Source of the DNA: Allium sativum
Lineage: Eukaryota > Streptophyta > Magnoliopsida > Asparagales > Amaryllidaceae
Reading direction: 5' to 3'
Assembly (NCBI GenBank): GCA_030737875.1
Contig: CM060922.1
Location: 755,419,603-755,483,602, forward strand
Length of the DNA: 64,000 bases
Part shown: piece after piece, positions 1 to 12,559 of the stretch
Numbering within the stretch: position 1 is the stretch's first letter
Layout: each line of letters opens with the position of its first letter
The notes under the pieces: model-generated
What the model was told of the DNA's origin: nothing
Seen by the model: only the letters and a program-made list of their open reading frames with translations
The model's database searches: none
Translations under genes and position numbers: made by a program

Positions 1-1619
1 TCTGTTTTTATTTGCATACGCTTATTCACAGAGTTGAAAGGAAATGAAGAAATTCTATGGTCGATTTGACTACAAGATTTATTCCGCAATTTGAGAGCTG
101 AAGAAAGCAAAGGAAATATCATTTCATCAGGGAAGTATTCTTGAGCATCAGGTTTATGAATCTTGATTCATATTTTTATGTTAATTTGTCCATATTTGAA
201 AGTCCTTCTAATGCATAATTTTGTGCTCATCGAAACAAAATTCTTGATACCGTCAGCAAATCATGTAATTTTTATGGACTTTATTTATATTTGGCTGAAA
301 TGAATTATATATACTGTTATAAAAACTATAGGTTCTATTCAGGTAAACAGCATAAAATATTCAATATGCGAAACAGTATTCAGTTGTGCATGCAATCTTA
401 ATGGATTCCTCATACCATTGGATCTTAACGATTATAAGCAACGTGAGATGTTATAACAGGATTTGGATCTTAAGCTTTGTACGCAACATGGCATGTTATA
501 ATTTATAATAGGAATTTCAATCGTTGTAAGCAACCAAATAATTCGTTGTTGCACTTAGATGTTAATCATTCGGTTTGAATTTATGGCCCTTAGATGGCAC
601 TTCTGTATAGCGATGATACGTACATATTGTAATTCTATCGTTTGATATTTATTTTACAAGTAACAAAATTACAATGAAACAGCTCCAGTGATTCTCAGAG
701 AGCAGATATACAAGGCAAAGTCGACTGCTAAGGCATATATATTTCATCACAAATTAAATATATAACTTAGAAAATCGGATAATTCATTCATAAACTATAT
801 ATATTCATAGGTATATGACATAAATGTCATGTAAAGAAGGAATGGTGCAGGGATATCCTAGTCAAGATCCACAAGTTCAGCACTGTCACTAAAAGTCTAA
901 AATTGTCAAATTATAATAAGCGACCTGTCATTGGCGTGTAAACTCATGGCTGGATGAAGTGGTAGTTGACATTGTGCACTTTCTATTTCTATTTATATAT
1001 GGTTGCTCCACTCATTTTGACTTTTTATATATAGTCGCCTTCACAAACAAAACTATATCATTGTCATTTCGTCAAAAATGGAAGGGCCAGGGAATGAAAA
1101 AAATAATGTATAGAAAACGTGCAATATAACTGCGTATTGTTACGACTCAGAGGTTCATGAATGAAAATGATCATAAAGTTGACTTGATGGCGATATTTGC
1201 TGGCCAAAAATATTTGTGAATATTCTGTGTAGCAACGAATTTTCAAGTTTTGCATAACGAAGCATTCTTTTCTCGGACGGAACCTTTGAATTAGAAAGAG
1301 ATAATGTAATTTCTATTATGTATGCTTTTTTTATATATAGGGCACGTTCCCCCGTCCAAAACATACCGTTCAAGTAACGGACGCGTCGGTTAACCAACGG
1401 TCCATTTTGAACCACTGAGCAACAACGCACCGGACACGTCCAACTCTCTTCTACTCTCATGTCTTCTCCATTTCAAACTCAACATTATCTTCAATGACCA
1501 GCCCAATCTCAGACGCAAACGATTCAGTTTCTGAAGATATGAAATATGTCACTCTAATTGGAGCGTATTTACGCAAAAAACACATTGAAAGAGTTCGTTG
1601 GAGAGTATACCAGTTTAAT
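1..1619. other. Intergenic DNA, no identifiable gene
   Basis: AT-rich sequence without a convincing coding region. Bases about 35-151 are flanked by an acceptor-like CACAG and a donor-like CAG/GTTTATG, so they could be a host exon, but no frame is open throughout and I recognise no protein. The short minus-strand ORFs at 1064-1678 have no family resemblance. Confidence 0.4.
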
Positions 1620-2556
1620 GTAGGTAAACAACATATTAAACGGTCAATAACAAACAAAGAAATTTTCGTATGAAACAACTCTATTTTCTTTCTTTATGCG
1701 ATAGGCTGGAAAATTATGGTTTAGTTACAAAACAAACCGTTGACATATTTTTATACACTATAACTGCAACTATTTCGAATAGACAATTAGCTGAAAGATT
1801 TCAACGGTTAAATAGCACAATCTCTCTTTGTTTTCATGCTATTTTGAATCACATTCAATTATTAGCCACAGACGTTATAAAGTCTGTTGTTTCTCAATTT
1901 AACACAATTCCAGCTGAAATTAAAAACGATAATCGCTACTATCCTTACTTTAAATATCGTGTTGGTGTCATCGACGATACACATGTAATGACACATTTAC
2001 CTCAAGACCGAGTTGTTCCACATATAGGACAGAAAGGAGGATTCCCTACACATAATATTTTAGTTGTATGCTCGTTCGATTTACTGTTTACTATACTGTA
2101 GCAGGGTGGGAAGGTACTGCGCATGACAGTTGAATTTTTAATTCTGTACTGAATGACATAACTTGCAATTTTACTCATCCACATGTTGGACAATATTTTG
2201 TGGATTCTGGTATCCCACTAACTACTGGGTGTATAACCCTATACCATGATGTTAGATATCATATTCCACAGTTTCGTGCAACCACAAATCAACCAAAGTC
2301 GAATAATGAAAATTTTGATTTCTACCATTCGAGTTTACGTATGGAAATTGAGAGAACTTTTGCAATATGGAAAAGAAAATTTGTCATACTTAAAAATACG
2401 CCAACGTATGCATTCGAAACTCAAGTAAAAGTTGTTGCTACAATGGCTATACACAATTATATACGCAAATACAACATGGGTAAATCAGATTTTATGGCAT
2501 ATGATGATAATCCTGACCTTATTCCAAATGAGTATGCTGAAGAATGTGTGACTTGA
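1620..2556 (+). pseudogene. PIF/Harbinger transposase remnant (DDE nuclease)
   Basis: Remnant of a HARBI1-like DDE transposase (DDE_Tnp_4 family), which cuts and rejoins transposon ends. The first block (1670-2101) gives the N-terminal helical region and then VGVIDDTHV, matching the family's G-x-I-D-G-T-H motif with the first catalytic Asp. The reading frame is lost near 2095. In another frame AGWEGTAHDS (2098-2130) supplies the second catalytic Asp, which is the family hallmark. The third block (2200-2556) has VDSGIP and then HSSLRMEIERTFAIWKRKF with the catalytic Glu, and ends with AIHNYIRK. All three acidic residues are therefore present but split by at least one frameshift and stops, so it is inactive. 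No clear terminal inverted repeats or TSD were found, and no Myb-like partner ORF is seen. The family call is secure; the boundaries are not. Confidence 0.85.
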
Positions 2557-3014
2557 GAAACATAGGCCGAAATAGAGAACTTGCACCGGATCAATGCTAT
2601 CAAGGCGGCGCTGATATGACAATACGTCGAGATAGAATAAGAGACTAGCTTGTTGCAGCAGGGTTGCACTGATAGATTTGTACTATGTTGTATTTCTGCA
2701 TTTTTTCACTTTCTGTATTGTTATTATCTATGGACTGTTCTGTTTGGTTTGCTGTATTATTTAGCTTTAATGATATTGTTATGTTTTAAACATAAATTAA
2801 TTAAATTACAAAAACAAAAATAAAATGGTCCGCTTAAATGATCCGCTTAAACCCGTAAACGCATTCTCCACTAACTAGAATACCTCGCTATAATACCCCG
2901 CTTCCGGATATATAACTTCATCTAGGCCTTTACACTCTACGCAATCTCAAGCATAACAGATACTTTCCTATTGATATTGATAGTGCTCTCACTCATTACA
3001 TTTTCTGACGAACT
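2557..3014. other. AT-rich spacer, left flank of the copia insertion
   Basis: No coding signal. It holds TGGTCCGCTTAAATGATCCG-like sequence near 2826 that may be the subterminal part of the Harbinger relic. It joins directly to the sequence right of 8468 if the copia element is removed. Confidence 0.4.
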
Positions 3015-3019
3015 CTGTC

Positions 3020-3696
3020 TGTTAAAATTGGGCGATTTAAATCTATGCCAATTATGAAGAAGATTTTAAATGATTCTTGTAATCAATTAATTATGGAAAA
3101 CAAACTGAAAAGATAAGGGAGAGATTAGTGGATTTGATAAATCAATTAAATCTTCTTATATGTGGCAACAAATTTGGATAAAATGAGAAGTTATATTATT
3201 TGATTTAAAACAATCAAATAATAGTATAGGTGGAAATAAAATAAAGATGTGCCAGATTTGTGGTGGAGTAAATCAGGAAATGTTTCTTCCTTATCCATGA
3301 AACACTCTTCATTATTCCCTTATATATACGCAGGCTTTGGCTTATATTTTTTGACATACAGAAGAAGAAAGCTCTCTCCATATATTATCATAAAAAGATC
3401 CCTATTTTCTGTAATTATCTTAGGGTGAGAAAGTTGTATTGAGTTGTAATTCTTCTCACATTGTACCTCCTTTTGAAGCGAAGTAATAAAAAGTTGTTGG
3501 GTCCGAGAACGTAGGCATAGCCGAACCTCGTTATATTGGTGTGTTCTTTCCCTTTTCTATTTCTTTTTTTTTCTATAATTTGAGGCATTTGTTTTTCTTC
3601 ATCATCTTTGTTGGATTGGCATTGTTGAGATTGTCGACAAGCTAGATCATTGGGTGCTCTGCTTCCACTGCCCAAACCACAGTTTTTTGCACAACA
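3020..3696 (+). repeat. 5' LTR of the copia element
   Basis: Starts TGTTAAAATTGGG and ends GCACAACA. It is a direct repeat of 7788-8463, is preceded by the TSD CTGTC and followed by the primer-binding site. A TATA-like TTATATATACGCAGG (about 3320) could be the promoter. Confidence 0.95.
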
Positions 3697-3698
3697 GA

Positions 3699-3712
3699 TT
3701 GGTACCAGAGCA
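3699..3712 (+). other. Primer-binding site (initiator Met tRNA type)
   Basis: TTGGTACCAGAGCA, two bases after the LTR, differs at one base from the usual plant copia site TGGTATCAGAGC, which is complementary to initiator tRNA-Met. Confidence 0.85.
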
Positions 3713-3741
3713 TGTTGTTTTGTTTAAATATTATTTCAGCT

Positions 3742-4640
3742 ATGTCTAGTTTCACTAAAAATAATGGTGGTAGAAGCGCTGCAAGTTATGGAGTCGTTAG
3801 ATTTGATGGAAAGGGGGATTTTGGCACATAGAAGATGAAGATGGAACCGGTGTTGAAGAAAGAGAGGACATTTAATGTTGTCTCAGATCCGGAGAAATTG
3901 AGGAATTTAACATCTGAAGAGATAGAAGAATTGAAAGAGGATGCTCTTACTACCATCCAACTTAGTTTTCCGATGAAGTACTTAGAGAGTTCTCTTGTGT
4001 GAAAACTGCTAAGGAACTGTGGAATGCTCTTCAGAGAAAGTTCTACGACAAGTCTCTCACTAACCGCACCATCCTACAACAACAACTTTATTCATTCAAG
4101 ATGAAGCCTGGAACCGATGTATTTGCTCACGTGGATGCCCTTAACACGCTTGTAATGAATCTTCGAGCAGCTGATGTAAAGATTGAGGATGAAGCGCAGA
4201 CTATTATTCTGTTATGTTCTTTGCCTGTAGAGTATAACACTTTTGTTAACTCTATGATTTATGGGCCATCATCCATTTGCTTGGAGGATGTGAAGACAAA
4301 TTTACATAACGAGATGTTGAGCGTAAAGTTAGCAAGCATGAGCATAGAGAATGATTCCGAAGGCCTAAGTACACAAAGGGGAAGAAGTTAGAGTAGACCC
4401 AAAAATGGTGGAGAAAGAGCTAAGTTGAGATCTCAGTCAAGAGGAGCTCAGAAGGGAGTTTGGCATTATTGTAGAAAACCTGGACATTATGTTGCAAGTT
4501 GCCCCAAGTTGGAGAATAAAAACAAAGTTGTTCCTCAAAAGGCTTCAGCTTCTACTGCGGAGACATCAGATTCAGAAAGCGATCCTGCCATTTTTATAGC
4601 TTCTTCCTCTTCTATGAAGAGTACTATGTGGATTATAGAC
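3742..4640 (+). pseudogene. Copia gag, broken
   Basis: Capsid/nucleocapsid part of the copia polyprotein. The ATG at 3742 opens with MSSFTKNNGG and continues into a VVRFDGKGDFGT block; the next codon, expected to be Trp in the conserved F-x-G-x-x-W motif, is TAG at about 3828. The body (3999-4391) holds the UBN2-like gag helices (AKELWNALQRKFYDKSL, LTNRTILQQQLYSFKM). The zinc knuckle follows at about 4458-4505: it reads W-H-Y-C-R-K-P-G-H-Y-V-A-S-C, so the first Cys of C-x2-C-x4-H-x4-C is now Trp. Several stops and frame changes break it. Translation presumably ran straight into protease, as in other plant copia elements. Confidence 0.9.
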
Positions 4641-5935
4641 TAAGGAGCATCTTATCACATGACATCTGATAGACACTCTTTTTCCACTTATCGTCAGTTT
4701 GATGGAGGAGAGGTTCTCATGGGAAATAATGTTTCTTACCACATGGTTGGTATTGGAACAGTAAAAATCAGGATGTTTGATGGTGTTGTTCGTACTTTAT
4801 GTGATGTCAGGCATGTGCTTGATTTAATGCGTAGTTTGTTCTCCATTGGAGCACTGCGCAATTTTGGCTTAAAGTGTGTAATAGAAAAAGATTCTTTAAA
4901 AATTACAATGGCTCATTGATAGTAATGGAAGCGGTAAAAGCTAGAAATCTATATTTGCTGAAGGGTACAACTACTATTCCGGAGTCTATTTCAGTTATTG
5001 ATTCCATTGATTCCGATTCTACCAGATTGTGGCATTTTCGTATGGGCCACATTGGAGAGCGCAGTTTAGAAGTATTGAGAAAGCGAGGCTTTATTGACGG
5101 TGTTCATCATTCAAAAACTTGACTTTTGTGAAGGATGTGTACTTGGAAAGAAGACAAAGGTTTCTTTTGGCAATGCAGAGCATAAGTCTAAAGATATTTT
5201 AGAGTATGTTCATATTGATGTTTGGGGCCCCGCACCTTGCCTATCTTTTGGGGGAGCCAGGTATTTTGTTTCATTTGTTGATGATTTTCTAGAAAAGTAT
5301 GGGTTTACTTTATGAAGTCTAAAGATGAAACTTTTGATAGTTTTCAAAGTTGGAAATCTCTTGCTGAGAAGCAGTCTGGAAAGAAAGTGAAGGTTCTTCG
5401 TTTAGATAATGGTGATGAATTCACTTCTCAAAAATTCATCAAATTTTGTGAGTCCGAGTGAATCAAAAGACACTACACCACGCTAGGACACCCTCAGTCA
5501 AATGGGGTTGCAGAGAGAATGAATCAGACTTTGTTAGAAATAACCCGTTGCTTGCGGCTGATTGTGGGATTAAATAAAATATTTTGGGTAGAAGCATTAT
5601 CTACGGCGGTTTTCCTTATCAACAGCACACCTTCTACCACCATAGATATGAACATTCTTGAAGAAGTATGGAAGGGAGACCCTGCATCATATTCCTTTCT
5701 CAGAGTTTTTGGTTGTCCATTTTATGTGCATGAGAGAAAAGAGAAGCTGAATCCAAGATCGCGCAAGTGTATTTTCCTTGGCTATAAGAAAGGAACTAAG
5801 GGTTATAGGTTGTGGTGTCCTACTACCCAGAAGTTTGTTACTAGCAGACATGTTACATTTGATGAGAAGGCTATGTTGAAGGTGGAGCCTTCTTCTTTAG
5901 TTAATAATGATGTTGAGAGGACAAATTCAGAATAA
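4612..5935 (+). pseudogene. Copia protease and integrase region, broken
   Basis: The aspartic protease begins at STMWIID; the catalytic D-S-G motif is destroyed because the Ser codon is TAA (4641-4643), giving D-stop-G-A. The GAG-pre-integrase zinc domain follows (LWHFRMGHIGERSLEVL, then CEGCVLGK). The integrase core has its three acidic residues in HIDVWGP (about 5215), LRLDNGDEF (about 5400) and GVAERMN (about 5508). A TGA sits just before IKRHYTT (5459-5461), where Gly is usual. The C-terminal part FGCPFYVH...KCIFLGYKKGTKGYRLW (about 5710-5810) is the typical copia integrase tail. At least three frame changes occur. Order protease-integrase-RT confirms copia. Confidence 0.93.
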
Positions 5936-5995
5936 CAAACATAAGGTAGATCATCAGACTTCCTTACGAGTAAAAATAGTGATTCTGATGACACC

Positions 5996-7721
5996 GTGGT
6001 TGATAGCGAAAAGTCAGAAGATCAATCTCAAGGTGGATCTCAAATTCAAACTCGACCAATCAGAGAGAAGAAAATACCTGCATGTCTTGATGATTTTGTG
6101 GGATTAAGCATTGAAAATATTGACTTTAATGATATGGCAGCTTATTCATTAAGCATATTTCATGATGAGCCTAGGGACTATAAAGATGCCATTAATTCCG
6201 TTGATAGCTCCAGTTGGTTAGTAGCAATGGAGGTGGAGATCGAGTCTTTGCACAAAATCACACTTGGGATTTAGTGCCACTTCCTTCCGGCAAGAGAGCT
6301 ATTGGATGTAAATGGATCTATAAAGTGAAAGTAGGCGACAATGGTGACATAAGGTACAAGGCAAGATTAGTGACGAAGGGTTATGTTCAAAAGAAAGGTG
6401 TGGAATTCCATGATATTTTCTCTCTAGTTCTTAGACACACTTCCATTCACATTCTTTTGGCATTGGTTGCTCACTTGGACATGGAGTTGGAACAACTAGA
6501 TGTCAAGACAACATTCTTGCATGGTGACCTTGAGGAGGACATTTACCTACAACAGCCAGAGGGGTTCATTGATAGTAGCAGGCCTAGTCATGTTTGTAAA
6601 CTTAACAAATCTCTTTATGGTTTAAAATAATCTCCTAAACAATGATATAAGAAATTTGATAATTTTTTAATCTCACATGGTTACTCTAGAAGCTTTAAGG
6701 ACCAATGTGTCTATTTTAAGAAATGTAAGGATGATATCATTTATTTGTTGCTTTATGTTGATGATATGTTGATAGCTTCTAAGAGCATGACTAGAATTTC
6801 AGAATTGAAGATGAAGCTCAGCAAAGAGTTTGAGATGAAAGATTTGGGAAACACACAGAGAATTTTGGGGATGAATATTCAAAGGGATAGAAAGTAAAGA
6901 GTTTTGAGGCTCACTCAAACTCATATATCGAGAAAGTCCTATCTCGATTCGGTATGGAGAATGCTAAACCGGTGGCTACTCCATTAGGCTCTCAATTCAA
7001 GCTATCCAGAGATATGTGTCCCACATCGGATGAAGACAAAAGGGGTATGTGTAATATTCCTTACTCTAGTGTGGTTGGAAGCCTTATGTTTGCTATGGTA
7101 TGCACAAGGCATGATTTAGCTCATGCAGTTGGTGTTGTTAGCAGATACATGTCTAACCTAGGGAAGACTCATTAGCAAGCAATAAAGTGGATTCTAAGAT
7201 ATTTGAGAGGAACTTCTGATATTGGCTTGTTGTTTGGAGGTAGTGACATAACTCTAAGGGGTTATTGTGATTCAGATTATGCTGGAGATAAAGATGGTAG
7301 GAAATCGATTTCGGGCTATGTTTTTGCACTTGGTATAGACCCGATTTTTTGGAGATGCAAGCTACAGTCCATCGTAGCTTTATCAACTACAGAGGCATAG
7401 CTCATTTCTATTGTGGAAGCGACTAAGGAAGTATTGTATTTGTTGCAGCTTTTGGATGATTTATTAATGATGCAGAAGATGATGGAGCTGTTTTCAGATA
7501 GTCAAAGCGTCATTCATCTTGTGGAAAACCAAGCCTACAACTCACGAACAAAGCACATTGATGTTATGAGTTTCTTTCTCATGCTTGAAGAAGAGAGAAA
7601 TAAAATAAATTTGTCGAGGATTTACACAAATGACAATCCAGCTGATATGCTAACCAAGTCGGTTCCAAAGGACAAGTTTGAGCATTTCTCAAACATGATT
7701 GGTGCAGTACGAGCTACTTAG
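5996..7721 (+). pseudogene. Copia reverse transcriptase and RNase H, broken
   Basis: RVT_2-type reverse transcriptase followed by RNase H. Recognisable blocks are GCKWIYKVK, ARLVTKGYVQKKGVEFHDIFS, LDVKTTFLHGDLEEDIYLQQPEGF and LYGLK up to 6630. The catalytic YVDD lies at about 6757-6768 in LLLYVDDMLIAS, outside the long ORFs because of flanking stops. RNase H motifs are GYCDSDYAGD (about 7262), SISGYVFALG, ALSTTEA and SRTKHIDV, ending NPADMLTK and a stop at 7719-7721. Stops after LYGLK, in the next Trp, and at KTH (Trp to TAG, about 7174) fit C-to-T or G-to-A decay. It ends about 55 bp before the polypurine tract. Confidence 0.94.
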
Positions 7722-7776
7722 CGCCATGAGGTGCTGACCCAACAACTAATTATGTTGATTGATGGATATATTTAAA

Positions 7777-7787
7777 TCGAGGTGGAG
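7777..7787 (+). other. Polypurine tract of the copia element
   Basis: TCGAGGTGGAG sits directly before the 3' LTR; AGGTGGAG is typical for plant copia plus-strand priming. Confidence 0.75.
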
Positions 7788-8463
7788 TGCTAAAATTGGG
7801 TGATTTAGATATATACCAATTATGGAGAATATTTTAATTGATTCTTGTAATTAATTAATTATGGGCAACGGATTGAAAAGATATGGGAGAGATTAGTGGA
7901 TTTGATAAATCAATCAAATCTTGTTATATGTTGCAACAAAATTGGATAAAATGAGAAGTTACATTATTTGATTTCAATTAATCAAATAATAGTATAGGTG
8001 GAAATAAAATAAAGATGTGCCAGATTTGTGGTGGAGTAAATCAGGAAATGTTTCTTCCTTATCTATGAAGCACTCTTCATCATTCCCCTATATATACGCA
8101 GGCTTTGGCTCATATTTTTTGACATACAGAAGAAGAAAGCTCTCTTCATATATTATCTTAAAAAGATCCATATTTTCTGTAATTATAATAGGGCGTGAAA
8201 GTTGCATTGAGTTGTAATTCTTCTCATATTGTACCTCCTTTTGAAGCGAAATAATAAAAAGTTGTTGGATCCGCGGACGTAGGCATAGCCGAACCTCGTT
8301 ATATTGGTGTGTTCTTTCCCTTTTCTATTTCTGTTTTTTTCTATAATTTGAGGCATTTGTTTTTCTTCATAATCTTTGTTGGATTGACATTGTTGAGATT
8401 ATCGACAGACTAGATCATTGGGTGTTCTGCTTCCGCTGCCCAAACCACTGTTTTTGCACAACA
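7788..8463 (+). repeat. 3' LTR of the copia element
   Basis: Starts TGCTAAAATTGGG, ends GCACAACA, and is followed by the TSD CTGTC at 8464-8468. It aligns end to end with 3020-3696. Confidence 0.95.
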
Positions 8464-8468
8464 CTGTC

Positions 8469-10600
8469 AGCATCATCGTCCACTATCAAATTGTTTTAAC
8501 ACATTCTTTCCATATGGGATCCATCAATCTTCTCAATGAAAAACATCTTTATCTTCCAATTCTCACTTTCCTATATCACTAGTAACACTTAGCACCTTAA
8601 TAAATGCATCAACTTTGAACAATACTCAAACTTTGCAACTGACAAGGACGTGATGAGCATGCTTGCTGCATTCTCTCATGTGTGAACCATTTGAAGTGGA
8701 ATTAGCTTATCTTCATTCATCAAAACAAAAAATAATTCTCTGACCTATATGTGCTTCATACTTAAGCCGAAATCCAAATTTTGTACTAATTAAATTGCAC
8801 TTAAACTATCATAATTAACTTTTACTCCATCATACATTAAGCCCAAATCACACATCATCCGCCCTAAATGCAATGGTCGCTTAGTCGCTTCTACAATCGT
8901 CATAAGCCCTACCTCTGTGGTAGACAAAGTCTGCAATCTCGCTCTTCAATTTATAATTTTCCCTCCAAAAATAAACACATAACCCAGGGCTGAACTTTCT
9001 TCGATCTCCAATGCTAGCTTAATCAAAGATCAAAAAATCATACCAAGTTAAATATCTATCTCTACTGCCAATAACAAACCATTGTCTACAGTTCCTCTGA
9101 GATATTTAACATGTACTTTACTGCCTTTTAGTATGTCTTTCCTATATTTGACATATAATTACTAACCAATCCAATAAAATGTGCAATGGTAGACCATCAA
9201 ACTACACATTGTACTCAAATGTGGCATCTTCTGAAATCAGAGAGCCTTTTTAGAAAGTTGTATGTGCAAAGACTTATGTGTATTAATTACTTTTTCCCCG
9301 TCCATGCTAAACTGGTAAAAAAACATCCTAACATACTCTTTTTGGATGAGTCTCAAAATTCACCTTTCTATCCCTTTGGACTTTCATACACAAAATCTTC
9401 GGTACGTTCCTAAGGTCTTTCACACTAAATTCCACCTGTAATTGCATCTTCAAATTATGATTACAGCTTTTTCTTGGAAGAAATCAAAATGTCATCCACA
9501 TAGGAGAGTGATACACCAAACTACCAATCCCTAAATGCTTGTGGTACACATTATGCTTTGGTGCTACAATTTAAACCAAGTGAAAGCACAATAGATTCAA
9601 TCTTTTTGTACCATTGTCTAAGCGACTTTTTAAGTCCCTAAAGTGGTTGCTTCTACTTGCAAGCACATTTTTCTTTACCACTTACAACAATCCTTCTAGT
9701 TGCTTTATATGAATGGTGATCCCCATGTCACTAAGTAAGAAAGTAGTATTCACATCGAGCTAATGCAAATCCAAGTCATAAGTGGCAACAGTAGCAAACA
9801 AAATATGGATGTGGATACGTCTCACTACAGGAGAAAATATCTCATTATACTTCACTCCATTGCTTTGTGAAAACCCTTTAGCAACTAGTTTTGTCTTGTA
9901 TTTTCCATCATTCTTCATCTTCAATACCCACTTGCAAATTATGTCTTGGCTTCCTTGAGGAGGTGGTACCAAATCTCAAGCCTTGTTCTTTTTCAACGAC
10001 TCTAACCTCTATTTCATAGTGCATATGCATTTCAAGCTATCACTTGACTTTATAGCTTCTTCAAGGTCAAATAATGCACTATAACTATATGTAGACCATA
10101 ATCAAACTAATCACTATGGCTAAGGATCACATACTTCTAATCATCATGCCTCTCGGGGTAGCCTAATATTCCTATGATTGACCCGAATAGGTACAACTTC
10201 GCCAAAACACCTTTCAGCTTCTTGAATCGAACTTCCTCTCGCCTTATACACATTACATACAATATTAGAAGGAGCCGGTAAACTACTATATGATATATCA
10301 TCAACTACATCTACATCTCTCATAGCTATAGCTTTATTACTAGGCTAAAATATCGAAATCTCTGACAACCTTAGGCCTGTCAGACCGGTCTAATGTGATA
10401 GGCAACTTCCTCTTAGGATTTGAACGTTGCTTATTAAAGTAACATTCTTGGAATGAACAATCATTTTATCAACCAGATTTCAAATAAGATACCATTTGAT
10501 ATGATCCTTGTACCCATAAATACCCCTTATATACTCTAGCCTCCAAATTATCATCACCTAGAGGGTGAATATGCACAAATGAACCGGAAATACAAAAGTA
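8469..10600 (-). pseudogene. Older Ty1/copia pol remnant, inverted
   Basis: Read on the minus strand from 10600 downwards, this is a decayed copia polyprotein. The integrase tail is about 10590-10440 (LEARVYKGY and YQMVSYL, matching the usual K-L-E-P-R...G-Y-x-W-S block). Then comes RT: ICKWVLKMKNDGKYKTKLV and GFSQSNGVKYNEIFSPVV (9972-9760), QLDVNTTFL (about 9745) and SLRQWYKKIESIVLSLG (about 9620). Last is LSYVDDILISS with the catalytic YVDD at 9502-9491. Stops and indels are frequent. No LTR of its own was found. The intact copia element sits against its 3' side, consistent with nesting. Confidence 0.85.
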
Positions 10601-12173
10601 ACAAAGATACACTAATTTACCCCTCTACTAATTCTTCGAGATCCTCAAACAATCTTCATCTGTCATGTATGCAGTCATTCATATAGGAAAATAACATCAT
10701 TTTGTCATCAACAATAGAGGATAAAAAAAATATTTTATACACAAACACATAGTAACCTACAAATATGTATGTACATTTAGTATGCACGTCTACTTAATAT
10801 TTTGATAGGTATGTGGCTGGCTTTCAAAGCATAACATTTCTCGCTCCCCCTTTCCTTTCTTAACATAATCAATGATGTTAAGATCATATGATGATCATAT
10901 TTTGAGTGTGATATATGGTTACCCTGTATTTTAAAAAAAATGAAAGGAGCCCAAGGATTTTGTGCAATCATTTTAATGAAAGCAACAATTTTACACTCTC
11001 AACAAAAGGTGATAACTATAATGGATACACAGGGGAGATGAAATATCACCCAATTTTTTACTTGTGAAGTTAAACACATCCTATATGCATAGTGAGTCAG
11101 TGATCGTGTTTTAATTATCACTGTTGATCGCCTGAACTCTTGGTTAGTTATGCGATAAGGGCGAGTTGTGCATAAACCTGAGTACAAGTATGGTACAAAA
11201 ATCCTTTTATTTGCATCTAATAAAGATGTATTGTCACTAAATTAGCCAATCATAATACTTTTATGGCTAGGGTAGTTAGGTTGCAGTAGACGAGTTGAAA
11301 TTCAATTGTTAAACAAAAGAAAATGACGCTGCTAAGGAAATTTAAACGATAGACAAAACTGGGAAAATATTGCCCCTCAAGCTTGAACCACATACCTCAG
11401 TCTTGCCAAACACATGTGCTACCACAACACTTACTACCTATCATGACATGACATTGCAGTAAAAACTATTTATATTTTCTTCGAACACTTTGCTTTCATT
11501 CAATCTTCTCTGGCATGTTGCCCTAATGTAGGGGGTTGCCCTAGGCGGCCGTCTGGCTAGTCTAGGGCTATAGCCGGGCCTGGCTATAATTTGTGGAAGG
11601 AATTTGTATCATCATCTGTTAAATTTGAAAAAAAAAGAATTTGTAGACAACCAATGCCTTTTTAAAGTAAAACTGTGGTATATGGAACAAATGTATAATT
11701 AAGCGAAAAGAGATTTGCATGAAAAAACATGTGGAACAAATGTATAATCAGACTGGACCAGATGGATTTATGGTCAGACAAATTTAGTTGTCCTAGCTCA
11801 TGTCCTCAATGAAATCAGATGGACGCAGATGCGAACACATGTTGAATCTCATTTTAAACAAACTCAATCAAATTAATTAAACTCAGCAATTATACATTTT
11901 ATTCAAACAAAATACAACTTCTCAGAAAACTCAAATAGATCTTAAATAAAACAATTTCATCCTCAGTTGATCATGTATGTGTTGGAAAATGTCACCACAG
12001 CATGGAACCCTTTACTTATGTTTGTAATATTAGAGAAAATAGTATTGAAGAAAAAAAATTATGATCAGACATCTACATCAAAGTGAATGAATTCAATTTT
12101 CACTTCTTCGAAAGGCAACAAACCTCTTAATGAGATAGAAAGTCTAAGTCATGTTTACTTGATAGCATTAAAG
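10601..12173. other. Intergenic DNA, nothing identified
   Basis: AT-rich. The short ORFs on either strand have no recognisable motifs. A GC-richer patch at 11518-11592 (GGGGGTTGCCCTAGGCGGCC and neighbours) with CCCTA/TAGGG pairs could be a degraded element end, but no partner was found. Confidence 0.3.
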
Positions 12174-12559
12174 TTTCACTACGCCATAGATGGCCTATCG
12201 CAACGAAAATCCATGGTGTTGCTAGCTACAATGTTGCCATTGCTATGCTGTTTTTTGTCTACTGCAACTCACACTTAAATGTGGTAGCATAGATAACAAA
12301 GTTTGTTGCAGTAGCTATGGATATATTCTAATTAGAAGAATTAAAAAAAGGAATTACACCTCAGCGATCCACACCTTCAGTTAAAAAAAAAATCTGAAGC
12401 GTCCATCCACACCTTCAATCCATACCTCACCAATTTTCATTTCCCCCCTTTTATTTTCATTCACCGCTTCTCTTTTCATTTCGTTCAAATTTCAAAAATC
12501 CATCCAAAACCCTAAATTTCCAAAATCATTCCCGCCCAAAACCAAACACTACAAGAAAA

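Larger units (their letters stand above)
3015..8468 (+). mobile_element. Full-length Ty1/copia LTR retrotransposon
   Basis: Complete copia element: 5' LTR 3020-3696, primer-binding site (PBS), gag, protease, integrase, RT and RNase H in copia order, polypurine tract, 3' LTR 7788-8463. The 5-bp TSD CTGTC is at 3015-3019 and 8464-8468. Both LTRs run from TG to CA and are 677 and 676 bp. The internal region carries several stops and frame changes, so the copy is not autonomous now. Many of the stops are Trp or Gln codons turned into stops, as expected from deamination of methylated cytosines. By eye the LTRs differ at roughly 50 sites, suggesting an insertion a few million years old (inference). 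The motif wording resembles the Tork/Tnt1 type, but lineage needs an RT tree. Confidence 0.96.
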
